Shown: positions 52,635 through 61,149, counted from the stretch's first letter. The stretch: 64,000 nucleotides of DNA from Rhodanobacter sp. (GCA_004298505.1 SCRO01000093.1:1-64000), one strand, 5' to 3'. A program made the numbers and translations. The notes: a model not told the origin generated them from the sequence alone.

Positions 52635-52775
52635 GTGGGTATCTCCGTGGTTGCCGAGCTTGCGTGGAGCTTACCAACACCCGTCCATGCCGACTTCTGC
52701 GGCGGCGACGGCGCGCTTGTGCGCTGGCGCCATGCCCGCGCTTTCGGCGCCAGCGCGAGTATCCGGGACCGATCG

Positions 52776-53144
52776 CTACGGCTGCGCTTGGTGTGCCGCA
52801 CGCCACGCCGTCGGCGTGGTGCCGAACCACGCGCGAAACGCATGGTTGAAATTGCTCTGCTGGCCAAAGCCGAGCAGGAACGCAACCTCGGACAACGACA
52901 GACTGCAATCGGCAAGATATTGCTGCGCCAGCTCGCGCCGACTGGCGTCGAGCAGGTCCGAAAAACTCACATCCGCTTTCGCCAACTTGCGCTGCAGGGT
53001 GCGCACCGACACGCGCATGACCCGCGCCACCTCGGGCAGACGCGCGGCGTCCTCGATCAGCAAACTCTGGATATGCGCGCGAACAGCCTGCACGATGGAC
53101 GGCTCCCGGCCGTAACCGCGACGTTGGATGACACGGATTTTGTT
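52776..53144 (-). pseudogene. AraC-family regulator, 5'-truncated
   Basis: The AraC-type double HTH is intact: LPEVARVMRVSVRTLQRKLA then LSLSEVAFLLGFGQQSNFNH, ending FGTTPTAWRAAHQAQP. Only about 105-120 codons remain; relatives have ~330, with an N-terminal ligand domain. The reading frame can be followed upstream (KIRVIQRRGYGREPSI) to about 53144, where the dispersed repeat begins, so the 5' two thirds were removed there. It adjoins the flavoprotein operon, which it probably once controlled. Confidence 0.75.
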
Positions 53145-53229
53145 GAGGGTCGGCAGGGATTCGTCAAAAAACCGGCAATCTCATCCGTAACCAACCGCCC
53201 CCTCTGGGAAAATGGTCGTAGAGTGCTTG
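53145..53229 (+). repeat. dispersed 85-bp repeat, copy 2
   Basis: Near-identical to 46347-46431. It marks the breakpoint of the AraC gene and lies directly upstream of parDE. Its first ~37 bases recur inverted at 54153-54189, so parDE is bracketed by inverted copies. Confidence 0.85.
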
Positions 53230-53266
53230 CAGTTTTCGCGCGGTGGCGTAGGATTTAATCCTACGC
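53227..53266 (+). promoter_or_regulatory. parDE promoter with a palindromic operator
   Basis: GCGTAGGATT (53246-53255) and AATCCTACGC (53257-53266) form a perfect inverted repeat around one base. A promoter TTGCAG (53227-53232), 16 bases, TAGGAT (53249-53254) places the -10 inside the left arm, so a repressor bound to the palindrome would block RNA polymerase. ParD autorepression is the family norm. Confidence 0.6.
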
Positions 53267-53283
53267 TTCTTGAGGAGCCACGT

Positions 53284-53568
53284 ATGCGCACCACACAGCA
53301 GTTCAGCATCACCCTTCCGAATGAAATGGCCGAATTAGTGCGATCGAAGGTCGCCGCCGGCGAGTACGCGACCGAAAGCGAAGTCATCCGCGATGGCTTG
53401 CGCACGCTGGCTGCCCGCGACAAGGCTGTCGAAGCTTGGTTGCGTGACCAAGTGGTGCCAGCGGCCGAAGCACTTGATAGTGATCCGTCGCGCGGAATCC
53501 CGATCGACCAGGTGCGCAAACACCTCACCTCGAAAAGGGCGGCACGCACCGGCCGCTCGCCGGCGTGA
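53284..53568 (+). CDS. parD: ParD-type antitoxin
   Basis: A 94-residue ribbon-helix-helix antitoxin. MRTTQQFSITLPNEMAELVR is the beta-strand and first helix, and GEYATESEVIRDGLRTLAAR the second helix of the DNA-binding dimer. The Arg/Ala-rich C-terminus would bind the toxin. GAGGAG lies six bases before ATG. It overlaps the toxin start (GTGA) and likely binds the palindrome upstream. Confidence 0.92.
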   Translation: MRTTQQFSITLPNEMAELVRSKVAAGEYATESEVIRDGLRTLAARDKAVEAWLRDQVVPAAEALDSDPSRGIPIDQVRKHLTSKRAARTGRSPA

Positions 53569-53876
53569 GCTGGCGCGTCATTTTTTCACCCGAGGCGCAA
53601 GATCGCCTCGATGCCATTGAGCAGTATATTGCCGAGGCAAGCTCGCCGGTCACGGCGGCCCGGTATGTCGATGCCATCGTGGCTTACTACGAAACTCTGA
53701 CGACGTTCCCGGAGCGGGGAACGTCTCGCGACGATCTATTTCCTGGACTGCGAATCACCAACTATCGTGGCAATGTGGTGATTGCCTTTGTCGTGAGCAA
53801 GGCTGCTGAGGCGGTGGCCATCGTGGGCGTATTCTACGGTGGCCAGGATTACGAAGTCGTCCTGCAGGAGCCATAG
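53565..53876 (+). CDS. parE: ParE-type toxin
   Basis: A 103-residue ParE/RelE-fold toxin: MSWRVIFSPEAQDRLDAIEQ, then FPERGTSRDDLFPGLRITNY and IVGVFYGGQDYEVVLQ. ParE toxins poison DNA gyrase and trigger SOS; this activity is assigned by family. It starts with GTG overlapping the parD stop by four bases. The module is complete, so it should be functional and neutralised by ParD. Confidence 0.9.
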   Translation: MSWRVIFSPEAQDRLDAIEQYIAEASSPVTAARYVDAIVAYYETLTTFPERGTSRDDLFPGLRITNYRGNVVIAFVVSKAAEAVAIVGVFYGGQDYEVVLQEP

Positions 53877-54022
53877 GACGCCTTGCGGGGATACAGGCGA
53901 ACGTGCTCACACGTACCGCCCAAAGCCACCGAGCAACGCTCTGCGGCAGGTAAGGCGGGATAACTCCAGATTATCACGCCTTAGAATCGACGCGACGAAG
54001 CTGAACAAGCGCCAATGTTCAT

Positions 54023-54117
54023 TACGTAATGGCGCATTACGTACCACAGTACGAAATACACGGTTGCACGCGCGACCGCGCCAGTGTTCGACGCTGGCAT
54101 CGAAGGTCAGCGTCGAA
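54023..54117. other. two perfect hairpins downstream of parE
   Basis: TACGTAATG (54023-54031) pairs with CATTACGTA (54035-54043) across three bases, and TTCGACGCTG (54087-54096) pairs with CAGCGTCGAA (54108-54117) across 11. They lie in the 625-bp gap 53877-54501, which has no credible gene. They could be a terminator, a recombination site or part of the element end. Confidence 0.4.
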
Positions 54118-54152
54118 GCAAGATCACAAGGTATATCGCAAACTTACGCGCG

Positions 54153-54189
54153 GGATTGCCGGTTTTTGTATGAATCCCTGCCGACCCTC
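54153..54189 (-). repeat. inverted partial copy of the dispersed repeat
   Basis: Read on the minus strand this starts GAGGGTCGGCAGGGATTC and continues to CAAAAACCGGCAATC, matching the first ~37 bases of the copies at 46347 and 53145. It faces the 53145 copy across parDE. Confidence 0.75.
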
Positions 54190-54431
54190 GTGCGCGTCGA
54201 GCAGCAACATGTTTGACGGAAATCTGGCTGCGGTGTAGCGCGAGTCATCGTTGGCGAAGGTGCCGATCTTCTCGGCGGGGCGTGCCATCTGCTTGTCGCT
54301 CCGACGCGTGCAAGCCGGCCATGGTCGGCGTTCGGCCCTCTTTCTATCACGCAAGCGCAGTGCACAGCTTGCGCGATGCACCAATCGGGCATTCGGGACT
54401 CGTGCCGAAGCCCGTCGTTGCGCCACGCTTT

Positions 54432-54494
54432 CCCCATTCCCCATTCCCCATTCCCCATTCCCCATTCCCCATTCCCCATTCCCCATTCCCCATT
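54432..54494 (+). repeat. nine perfect copies of CCCCATT
   Basis: A 63-base microsatellite of the heptamer CCCCATT. It begins eight bases beyond the putA stop codon and, on the putA transcript strand, reads as nine GGGG runs spaced by three bases. The ORFs reading through it are artefacts. Confidence 0.95.
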
Positions 54495-54501
54495 CCCGAA
54501 T

Positions 54502-57500
54502 CTATTCGCCGATGGTCAGCAGCGAAGCGTTGCCGCCGGAGGCAGTGGTGTTGATCGTGACGGTACGTTCCCCGGCGAAGCGCAGCAGATAGTGCGGGCC
54601 GCCGGCCTTGGGGCCGGTGCCGGATAGGCCCTCGCCGCCGAACGGCTGTACGCCGACCACGGCGCCGATCTGGTTGCGGTTGACGTAGCAGTTGCCGACG
54701 CGCGCATGCTGGCTGATGTAATGCACCGTGGCGTCGATGCGGCTGTGCACACCCAGGGTCAGGCCGTAGCCGGTGCTGTTGATTTCATCGACGACCTGCT
54801 TCAGGTTGCTGGCCTTGAAGCGGATCACATGCAGCACCGGGCCGAAAACCTCGCGCTTGAGCACCGACAACGAGGGAATTTCGTAGGCGCGCGGGGCGAA
54901 GAAGGTGCCGTGTGCGGTGGCGGTCGGGTCCATCGGCGCCTCGGCGATTTTCTTTGCTTCCTTGTCCATGCGTTCGGCGTGCGCGACCAGGATCGCCTTC
55001 GCGTCCTCGTCGATCACTGGCCCGACATCGGTCGAGAGCAGGCCCGGGTCGCCCACCTTCAGCTCGGCCATCGCGCCGGCCAGCATCTCGATCACCTTGT
55101 CGGCGATGTCCTCCTGGATATACAGCACACGGGCGGCCGAGCAGCGCTGGCCGGCGGACTGGAACGCGGAGGTGATCACGTCCTTGACGATCTGCTCGGG
55201 CAGCGCGGAGGAATCGGCAATCATCGCGTTCTGGCCGCCGGTTTCGGCCACCAGCACGGCGATCTGTGCATCGCGCGCGGCCAGGGCGCGGTTGATCGCC
55301 CAGGCGGTCTCGGTGGCACCGGTGAAGACCACGCCGGCCACACGCGGATCGCGGGTCAGCGCGGCACCGACGGTGGGGCCATCGCCGGGCAGGAACTGCA
55401 GCACATCCTTCGGGATGCCGGCTTCGTGCAGCAACTGGGTGGCGAGATGGCCGATCAGACTGGTTTGCTCGGCCGGCTTGGCGATCACCGTGTTGCCGGC
55501 GGCCAGCGCGGCGCTGACCTGGCCGGTGAAGATCGCCAGCGGAAAGTTCCATGGGCTGATGCCCACGAACACGCCGCGACCTTCCAGGTACAGCTGGTTG
55601 GTCTCGCCGGTGGGGCCGGGCAACTGCTCGGGTGCGGCGAACAGGCGCCGCGCCATGGTGGCGTAATAACGCAGGAAATCAGCCGCCTCGCGCACCTCCG
55701 CGATCGCATCGGGCAGGCTCTTGCCGGCCTCGCGCACGCACAGCGCGATGAACTCGGCACGGCGCACCTCCAGCTGATCGGCGGCGTACTCCAGCATGGC
55801 GGCGCGATTGGCTACTGGCAGGGTGTTCCAGCGATCCTGCGCGGCGACTGCATTGGCCATGGCCCGGTCCACCGTGGCCTGGTCGGCGCTGACGTAGCTG
55901 CCGATCGTGCGGCGCCGGTCGGACGGGTCGGTGACCTGGACGGTGGCGCCCTTGCTCTTCGCACCGGGCACCAGCGGGCCGGCCTTCCACGGCCCCTGCT
56001 GCGCGTTGACCGCGGCGGCGAGTTCGTGCAGTTCGTTGTCGTTGGCAAAGTTGATGCCCATGGAATTCTTCCGAAGTTCACCGTAGAGATTGGCCGGCAG
56101 CGGGATGCGCGGGTGGGGGGTCGAGTCGAACGCACGCACTGTCTGGCATGGATCGGCCACCAGTTCGCGCGGCGGCACGTCTTCGTCCACCACACGGTTG
56201 ACGAAGCTGGTGTTGGCGCCGTTCTCGAGCAGGCGGCGCACCAGGTAAGGCAGCAGGTCTTCGTGCGTGCCGACCGGCGCATACACGCGGCAGGGCACGT
56301 TGAAGCTGTGCTTGCCGATCACCTCGGCATACAGGTCCGCGCCCATGCCGTGCAGGCGCTGGAACTCGAACGGGCGCCCCTGCGCCAGGTGATGCACGGC
56401 AGCAATGGTGTGCGCGTTGTGGGTGGCGAATTGCGGGTAGATCAAGTTGCCGCCGGCATTGAACAGGCGCCGCGCGCAGGCCAGGTACGACACGTCGGTG
56501 TTCGGCTTGCGCGTGAATACCGGGTAGCCGGACAGACCCTGTTCCTGCGCCTTCTTGACCTCGGCGTCCCAGTAGGCGCCCTTGACCAGCCGCACATACC
56601 AGCGCCGGCCACTCGCCAGTGCAGTTTCGACCAGCCAGTCGATCACGAAGGGCGTGCGCTTGGCGTAGGCCTGCACCACGATGCCCAAGCCATTCCAGCC
56701 TTGCAGCGAGGGGTGCGCGAAGACGTCGCCGATGATGTCCAGCGACAGCTCCAGGCGATCGGCTTCCTCGGCGTCGACCGACAGCGCGATGCCGTACTTC
56801 AGCGCCAGTTGCGACAGTTCCAGCAGTTTTTCGGTGAGCGCCTTTTGCGCCCGTGTACGATGGGCGACTTCGTAGCGGGGAAACAGGGCCGATAGCTTGA
56901 CCGAGATCGATGGCGCGTCGGCATGGTTGGCGTAGGGCCCGCGTGCGCCCAGCGCGGCGATCGCGTTGCGGTAATCCTGCTGGTAGCGCTCGGCCGTGTC
57001 GGCGGTCATCGCCGCTTCGCCCAGCATGTCGAAGGAATAGCGGTACGCCGCGTTCTCCTTCTTCAGGCTGCGCTCGAGCGCCTCCTCGATCGTGCGCCCC
57101 ATCACGAACTGGTGGCCCATGATGCGCATGGCCTGGCGTACCGCCACCCGGATCGTAGGGTCGCCGACGCGGGTGACCACCCGGCGCAGCGCGCCGTTGA
57201 AGTCCTCATGGGTGCCATCGGCCAGGTTGACCAGGCGGCCAGTCAACAGCAGACCCCAGGTGGAGGCGTTGACCAGCAGCGACTCGCTGCGGCCCAGATG
57301 TTTGCGCCAGTTCGCGTCGCCGAGCTTGTCGCGGATCAGTTTGTCGGTGGTGGTCTTGTCAGGAATGCGCAGCAGCGCCTCGGCCACGCACATCAACAGC
57401 ACGCCTTCCTCGCTGGACAGGTCGTACTGACGCATGAAGGAGTCCACCACGCCCTGGTCTTTCGCCCGGGCTCGCACGCGGGTGACCAGGGCGGCGGCGT

Positions 57501-57657
57501 GGTCAATCACCTGTTCGCGCTCTTCCGCAGGCAGGTCGGCCTGGTCGAGCAGGTCGTTGACGGCCTCGGTCTCCTCGCGCAGCCAGGCGGCAGTAATGCG
57601 CGCGCGCGCGGGCGACGTGGTGTCCGGAAGCTCGGGGCTGAGGATGATCGAGGTCAC
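54502..57657 (-). CDS. putA: bifunctional proline / P5C dehydrogenase PutA
   Basis: A 1051-residue enzyme that oxidises proline to glutamate. The proline dehydrogenase barrel is seen at RWYVRLVKGAYWDAEVKKAQ and LIYPQFATHNAHTIAAVHHL. The aldehyde dehydrogenase domain has GISPWNFPLAIFTGQVSAAL, AETGGQNAMI (Glu) and AFQSAGQRCSAARVLY (nucleophile Cys). There is no N-terminal ribbon-helix-helix, so it is not its own repressor. The start is GTG at 57657 (MTSIILSPELPDTTSPARAR in family style); sequence beyond is untranslated leader. It is divergent from the cox operon. Confidence 0.93.
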   Translation of the reverse strand: MTSIILSPELPDTTSPARARITAAWLREETEAVNDLLDQADLPAEEREQVIDHAAALVTRVRARAKDQGVVDSFMRQYDLSSEEGVLLMCVAEALLRIPDKTTTDKLIRDKLGDANWRKHLGRSESLLVNASTWGLLLTGRLVNLADGTHEDFNGALRRVVTRVGDPTIRVAVRQAMRIMGHQFVMGRTIEEALERSLKKENAAYRYSFDMLGEAAMTADTAERYQQDYRNAIAALGARGPYANHADAPSISVKLSALFPRYEVAHRTRAQKALTEKLLELSQLALKYGIALSVDAEEADRLELSLDIIGDVFAHPSLQGWNGLGIVVQAYAKRTPFVIDWLVETALASGRRWYVRLVKGAYWDAEVKKAQEQGLSGYPVFTRKPNTDVSYLACARRLFNAGGNLIYPQFATHNAHTIAAVHHLAQGRPFEFQRLHGMGADLYAEVIGKHSFNVPCRVYAPVGTHEDLLPYLVRRLLENGANTSFVNRVVDEDVPPRELVADPCQTVRAFDSTPHPRIPLPANLYGELRKNSMGINFANDNELHELAAAVNAQQGPWKAGPLVPGAKSKGATVQVTDPSDRRRTIGSYVSADQATVDRAMANAVAAQDRWNTLPVANRAAMLEYAADQLEVRRAEFIALCVREAGKSLPDAIAEVREAADFLRYYATMARRLFAAPEQLPGPTGETNQLYLEGRGVFVGISPWNFPLAIFTGQVSAALAAGNTVIAKPAEQTSLIGHLATQLLHEAGIPKDVLQFLPGDGPTVGAALTRDPRVAGVVFTGATETAWAINRALAARDAQIAVLVAETGGQNAMIADSSALPEQIVKDVITSAFQSAGQRCSAARVLYIQEDIADKVIEMLAGAMAELKVGDPGLLSTDVGPVIDEDAKAILVAHAERMDKEAKKIAEAPMDPTATAHGTFFAPRAYEIPSLSVLKREVFGPVLHVIRFKASNLKQVVDEINSTGYGLTLGVHSRIDATVHYISQHARVGNCYVNRNQIGAVVGVQPFGGEGLSGTGPKAGGPHYLLRFAGERTVTINTTASGGNASLLTIGE

Positions 57658-57818
57658 GGGCTCGTCGATAAGGATAACGGAGGGCGGTGGGCAAACGCCA
57701 AAGTGTACGCCGCGCACCGTGGATTGGGGCGAAGCCGGAAACTTCGAAGGTGTCCGCGCAGCGCGTGCCATGCCGGCCGCATACCGTCTACGGCCACGCG
57801 TGTGCACGCTTCACTCGG

Positions 57819-57876
57819 TTGATCCAGATCAACGGGGTGCGACATTCTTGCCCACTGCTTCGCCGCGGCCTATGAT
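57819..57876 (+). promoter_or_regulatory. FNR/Anr-type box and promoter of the cox operon
   Basis: TTGATCCAGATCAA at 57819-57832 is a perfect FNR/Anr consensus (TTGAT-N4-ATCAA). Downstream, TTGCCC (57848-57853), 17 bases and TATGAT (57871-57876) make a good promoter for DUF2244-coxB. The box centre is then about 57 bases before the expected start. The site also lies upstream of divergent putA, 162 bases from its GTG. Oxygen-responsive control is inferred. Confidence 0.6.
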
Positions 57877-57905
57877 TCCTTTCGTTCCAGGCACGCCGGA
57901 TTCCC

Positions 57906-58409
57906 ATGATCGTGCTTCGACCAGCTATCGCTGGCTTGTCTCACGCGACGATGTGGCTCAGGCCAAATCGCGTGCTAAGCCGGCGTGGGTTGCGTCGTTT
58001 GATCATGATTCTGGCGGCGCTGGCGCTGACAACGGCAGAACTGGGTGCGTCGCAGGGGAATGTGTTTGCTCCGCTGTTTGCCCTGGTGGAATCCGCCGCC
58101 ATGGCCATCGCCTTGAGCGTGGCCTGGCGGGCCGGCGACCGCTACGAGTGCATCACCCTCGACGAAACGTCGCTGGAGGTGCGGTCGCTGCCCGGCCGGC
58201 GTTGTGTGTGCTTCCCGTCGTACTGGGTGCGGGTACGGCTGGAGGACGGCAATGGACGCCTGCTACTGTCATCGCATGGCCGCGACCTGGAGATCGGCGC
58301 GTTCCTGGCGGAAGGGGAACGGGTCGAACTGGCGAGAAAACTCAAGGCGTTGCTGGCCGCGGCAAGCGGGCCACAGCGCAATCAAGTTCAACAAAGGTGC
58401 AAGACATGA
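57906..58409 (+). CDS. DUF2244 membrane protein
   Basis: A 167-residue protein of the DUF2244 family. Two hydrophobic helices (residues ~32-52 and ~55-75) precede a soluble beta-rich part with YECITLDETSLEVRSLPGRR. DUF2244 genes commonly lead cytochrome c oxidase operons in proteobacteria, but no reaction is known. The stop overlaps the coxB start by four bases, so the two are co-translated. Confidence 0.88.
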   Translation: MIVLRPAIAGLSHATMWLRPNRVLSRRGLRRLIMILAALALTTAELGASQGNVFAPLFALVESAAMAIALSVAWRAGDRYECITLDETSLEVRSLPGRRCVCFPSYWVRVRLEDGNGRLLLSSHGRDLEIGAFLAEGERVELARKLKALLAAASGPQRNQVQQRCKT

Positions 58410-59317
58410 CATCTGGCGCGATCAGGCGATCATTCATGGCAGCGGCGAGCCTTGCCCTTGCAGCGTTCGGCGGCGTGGTCCGGGCGGACCCGCATCCATG
58501 GCAGCTGAACATGACACGGGGTGTCACGACCTGGTCGCATGTGCCGTATGACCTGAACAACATCTCGCTAGGTGTCTGCGTGGTCATCGGCGTCCTGGTC
58601 TTCGGCGCGATGTTCATCGCCATGTTCCGCTTCCGCAAATCACGCGGCGCAGTGGCCGAGAAGTGGGCGCACAACACCGTACTGGAGGTCGTGTGGACCA
58701 CGATCCCGGTGTTGATCCTGATCACGCTGGCCTATCTGGGCACCGGCGGTCTCACCAGCTGGGCCGACACCACCGGTTCGCAGATGACCGTGAAGATCAC
58801 CGGTTACCAGTGGAAGTGGCGCTATGACTACATCAGCTACATGGGCAAGCCGATCGACAAGGTCGGCTTCATGTCCAGACTGGACAAGCAGAGCGACGAT
58901 ACCCGCCAGCTCCACTCGGGCATGGACCCGTATGCGGTCAAGGTCGGCGACGAAAGCACCTATCTGTTGAATGTCGACAAGCCGCTGGTGTTGCCGATTC
59001 ATACCAAGATCCGCTTCGTGATCACTGGCGGCGACGTGATCCACTCCTGGTGGGTGCCCCAGTTTGGTTGGAAGCTCGACGCGATTCCCGGGATCATCAA
59101 CGCCACCTGGGCCAACATCGAGAAACCTGGCACCTACCGCGGCCAGTGTGCCGAGTTGTGCGGCCAGGATCATGGTTTCATGCCGATCGTGGTGGTGGCC
59201 AAGTCCAAGGCAGATTTCGCCAAGTGGCTGAGCGAGCAGGCGGCCGCGGCCAAGAAGGCCCCGCCACCGCCGGCGCCGTTCGATGCGTCAGCGCAGGTAG
59301 CCACCCAGGGCGGTTGA
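58406..59317 (+). CDS. coxB: cytochrome c oxidase subunit II
   Basis: A 303-residue subunit with a signal peptide, two membrane helices and a periplasmic CuA domain. Copper ligands are in Cys248-Ala-Glu-Leu-Cys252-Gly-Gln-Asp-His256 with Met259, and the aromatic patch is YQWKWRYDYIS. It accepts electrons from soluble cytochrome c. The C-terminal tail after residue ~280 is Ala/Pro-rich, with no fused cytochrome c domain, so it is an aa3-type rather than caa3-type subunit. Confidence 0.95.
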   Translation: MTSGAIRRSFMAAASLALAAFGGVVRADPHPWQLNMTRGVTTWSHVPYDLNNISLGVCVVIGVLVFGAMFIAMFRFRKSRGAVAEKWAHNTVLEVVWTTIPVLILITLAYLGTGGLTSWADTTGSQMTVKITGYQWKWRYDYISYMGKPIDKVGFMSRLDKQSDDTRQLHSGMDPYAVKVGDESTYLLNVDKPLVLPIHTKIRFVITGGDVIHSWWVPQFGWKLDAIPGIINATWANIEKPGTYRGQCAELCGQDHGFMPIVVVAKSKADFAKWLSEQAAAAKKAPPPPAPFDASAQVATQGG

Positions 59318-59377
59318 ACCCGCATTGACCCCGTTTCGTTGCAGTCGCATTCAATAACAGGTTAGAGGTGCACGGCC

Positions 59378-60994
59378 ATGTCCTACGCAGCCACCCATGA
59401 TCAGCACGACGATCACCACGGCGCGCCGAAGAGTTTCTTCCAGCGCTGGTTCATGTCCACCAATCACAAGGACATCGGCACGCTGTACCTGATCTTTGCG
59501 CTGACGATGTTCTTCATCGGCGGCAGTTTTGCGATGACCATCCGCGCCGAGCTGTTCAAGCCCGGCTTACAGCTGGTGCAGCCGTACTTCTTCAACCAGC
59601 TGACCACCATGCACGGCCTGATCATGATCTTCGGCGCGATCATGCCGGCGTTTGTCGGCCTGGGTAACTGGATGATCCCGATGATGGTCGGCGCGCCGGA
59701 CATGGCGCTGCCGCGCATGAACAACCTGTCGTTCTGGATCCTGCCGTTCGCCTTCATCCTGATGCTGTCGACGCTGTTCCTGCCCGGTGGCGGCCCGGCC
59801 GGCGGCTGGACCATGTATCCGCCGTTGTCACTGCAGAGCAATTCGCTGGCCTATGTGGTGTTCGCGATCCACCTGATGGGCATCAGCTCGATCATGGGCG
59901 CCATCAACATCATCGCGACCATTCTCAACATGCGCGCGCCGGGCATGGACCTGTTGAAGATGCCGGTGTTCGTGTGGAGCTGGCTGATTACCGCGTTCCT
60001 GCTGATTGCGGTGATGCCGGTGCTGGCCGGTGCGGTCACCATGCTGTTGACCGACAAGTATTTCGACACCAGCTTCTTCAACCCCGGCGGCGGCGGCGAC
60101 CCGGTGCTGTACCAGCACGTGTTCTGGTTTTTCGGCCACCCCGAGGTCTACATCATGATCCTGCCCGCGTTCGGGATCATCTCGGAGATCGTACCCACCT
60201 TCGCGCGCAAGCCGATCTTCGGCTACAAGGCGATGGTGTTCGCGCTGGCCTGCATCGCGTTCCTCTCATTCACCGTTTGGGCGCACCACATGTTTGCGGT
60301 GGGCCTGCCGTTGGGCGCCGACCTGTTCTTCATGTACGCGACCATGCTGATCGCGGTACCCACCGGCGTGAAGGTGTTCAACTGGGTGGCCACCATGTGG
60401 GGTGGTTCGATGACGTTCGAGACGCCGATGCTGTTCGCCATCGCGTTCATCATCCTGTTCACGATCGGCGGGTTCTCCGGCTTGATGCTGGCCTTGGTGC
60501 CGGCCGACTTCCAGTACCAGGATACCTATTTCGTGGTGGCACATTTCCACTACGTGCTGGTGACCGGTGCGTTGTTCGCGATCATCGGCGCGGCCTATTT
60601 CTGGCTGCCGAAATGGAGCGGCCACATGTACAGCGAGTTCTGGGGCAAGGTGCACTTCTGGAACAGCGTGGTATGGGTGAACGTGCTGTTCTTCCCGCAG
60701 CACTTCCTGGGCCTGGCCGGCATGCCGCGACGCATTCCCGACTACAACGTCGCGTTTGCCAACTTCAACATGATCAGCTCGATCGGTGGTTTCCTGTTCG
60801 GCGCCTCGCAGTTGATCTTCCTGGGCGTGGTGATCCATTGCGTGTTCTTCTCGAAGAAGCAGGCGGCCGATCGCGCGTGGGAAGGTGCCAAGGGATTGGA
60901 GTGGACGGTACCTTCGCCGGCGCCGCATCACACCTTCAGTGTGCCGCCGGTGATCCATGACGAGGAACTGGCGCACGGCGACGTGCACGCCTGA
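59378..60994 (+). CDS. ctaD: cytochrome c oxidase subunit I
   Basis: A 538-residue heme-copper oxidase subunit I with 12 helices. The CuB His254-Pro-Glu-Val-Tyr258 motif is in FWFFGHPEVYIMILPAFG, HHMFAVG carries further CuB ligands, and the heme ligands are in HFHYVLVTGALF. It forms the proton-pumping catalytic core of the aa3 oxidase. GAGGTG lies ahead of the ATG. It lies 60 bases after coxB. Confidence 0.96.
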   Translation: MSYAATHDQHDDHHGAPKSFFQRWFMSTNHKDIGTLYLIFALTMFFIGGSFAMTIRAELFKPGLQLVQPYFFNQLTTMHGLIMIFGAIMPAFVGLGNWMIPMMVGAPDMALPRMNNLSFWILPFAFILMLSTLFLPGGGPAGGWTMYPPLSLQSNSLAYVVFAIHLMGISSIMGAINIIATILNMRAPGMDLLKMPVFVWSWLITAFLLIAVMPVLAGAVTMLLTDKYFDTSFFNPGGGGDPVLYQHVFWFFGHPEVYIMILPAFGIISEIVPTFARKPIFGYKAMVFALACIAFLSFTVWAHHMFAVGLPLGADLFFMYATMLIAVPTGVKVFNWVATMWGGSMTFETPMLFAIAFIILFTIGGFSGLMLALVPADFQYQDTYFVVAHFHYVLVTGALFAIIGAAYFWLPKWSGHMYSEFWGKVHFWNSVVWVNVLFFPQHFLGLAGMPRRIPDYNVAFANFNMISSIGGFLFGASQLIFLGVVIHCVFFSKKQAADRAWEGAKGLEWTVPSPAPHHTFSVPPVIHDEELAHGDVHA

Positions 60995-61017
60995 TCCGGG
61001 CGGGGAAACCTGTGGAA

Positions 61018-61149
61018 ATGACTCAGCCGATTCCAGACAAGCACGCCGCGGACAGTCGTCGCGGCGTGCGGCGTACCGTGACGATCCTCGTCGCGGTGGT
61101 AATTATGTTTTATCTGCTGGCGTTCCTGCAGATATTATTGATGAAGTAG
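61018..61149 (+). CDS. 43-residue single-helix protein in the cox operon
   Basis: ATG at 61018 (or GTG at 61012) opens a 43-codon frame: a basic N-terminus, MTQPIPDKHAADSRRGVRRT, then one membrane helix, TILVAVVIMFYLLAFLQILL, ending MK. Small proteins of this type sit between ctaD and ctaG in cytochrome oxidase operons and are thought to help assembly. Position, orientation and composition support a real gene. It starts 23 bases after ctaD. Confidence 0.65.
   Translation: MTQPIPDKHAADSRRGVRRTVTILVAVVIMFYLLAFLQILLMK

Noticed and set aside
51069-53258. 729-residue plus-strand ORF
   Set aside because: Antisense to the flavoprotein gene and the AraC remnant, with no recognisable domain; it also reads through the dispersed repeat.
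54124-54486. ORFs with MGNGEWGMGNGEW repeats
   Set aside because: They are only translations of the CCCCATT microsatellite and flanks.
54706-56895. 729-residue plus-strand ORF
   Set aside because: Antisense to putA, which has unambiguous catalytic motifs; no family signal.
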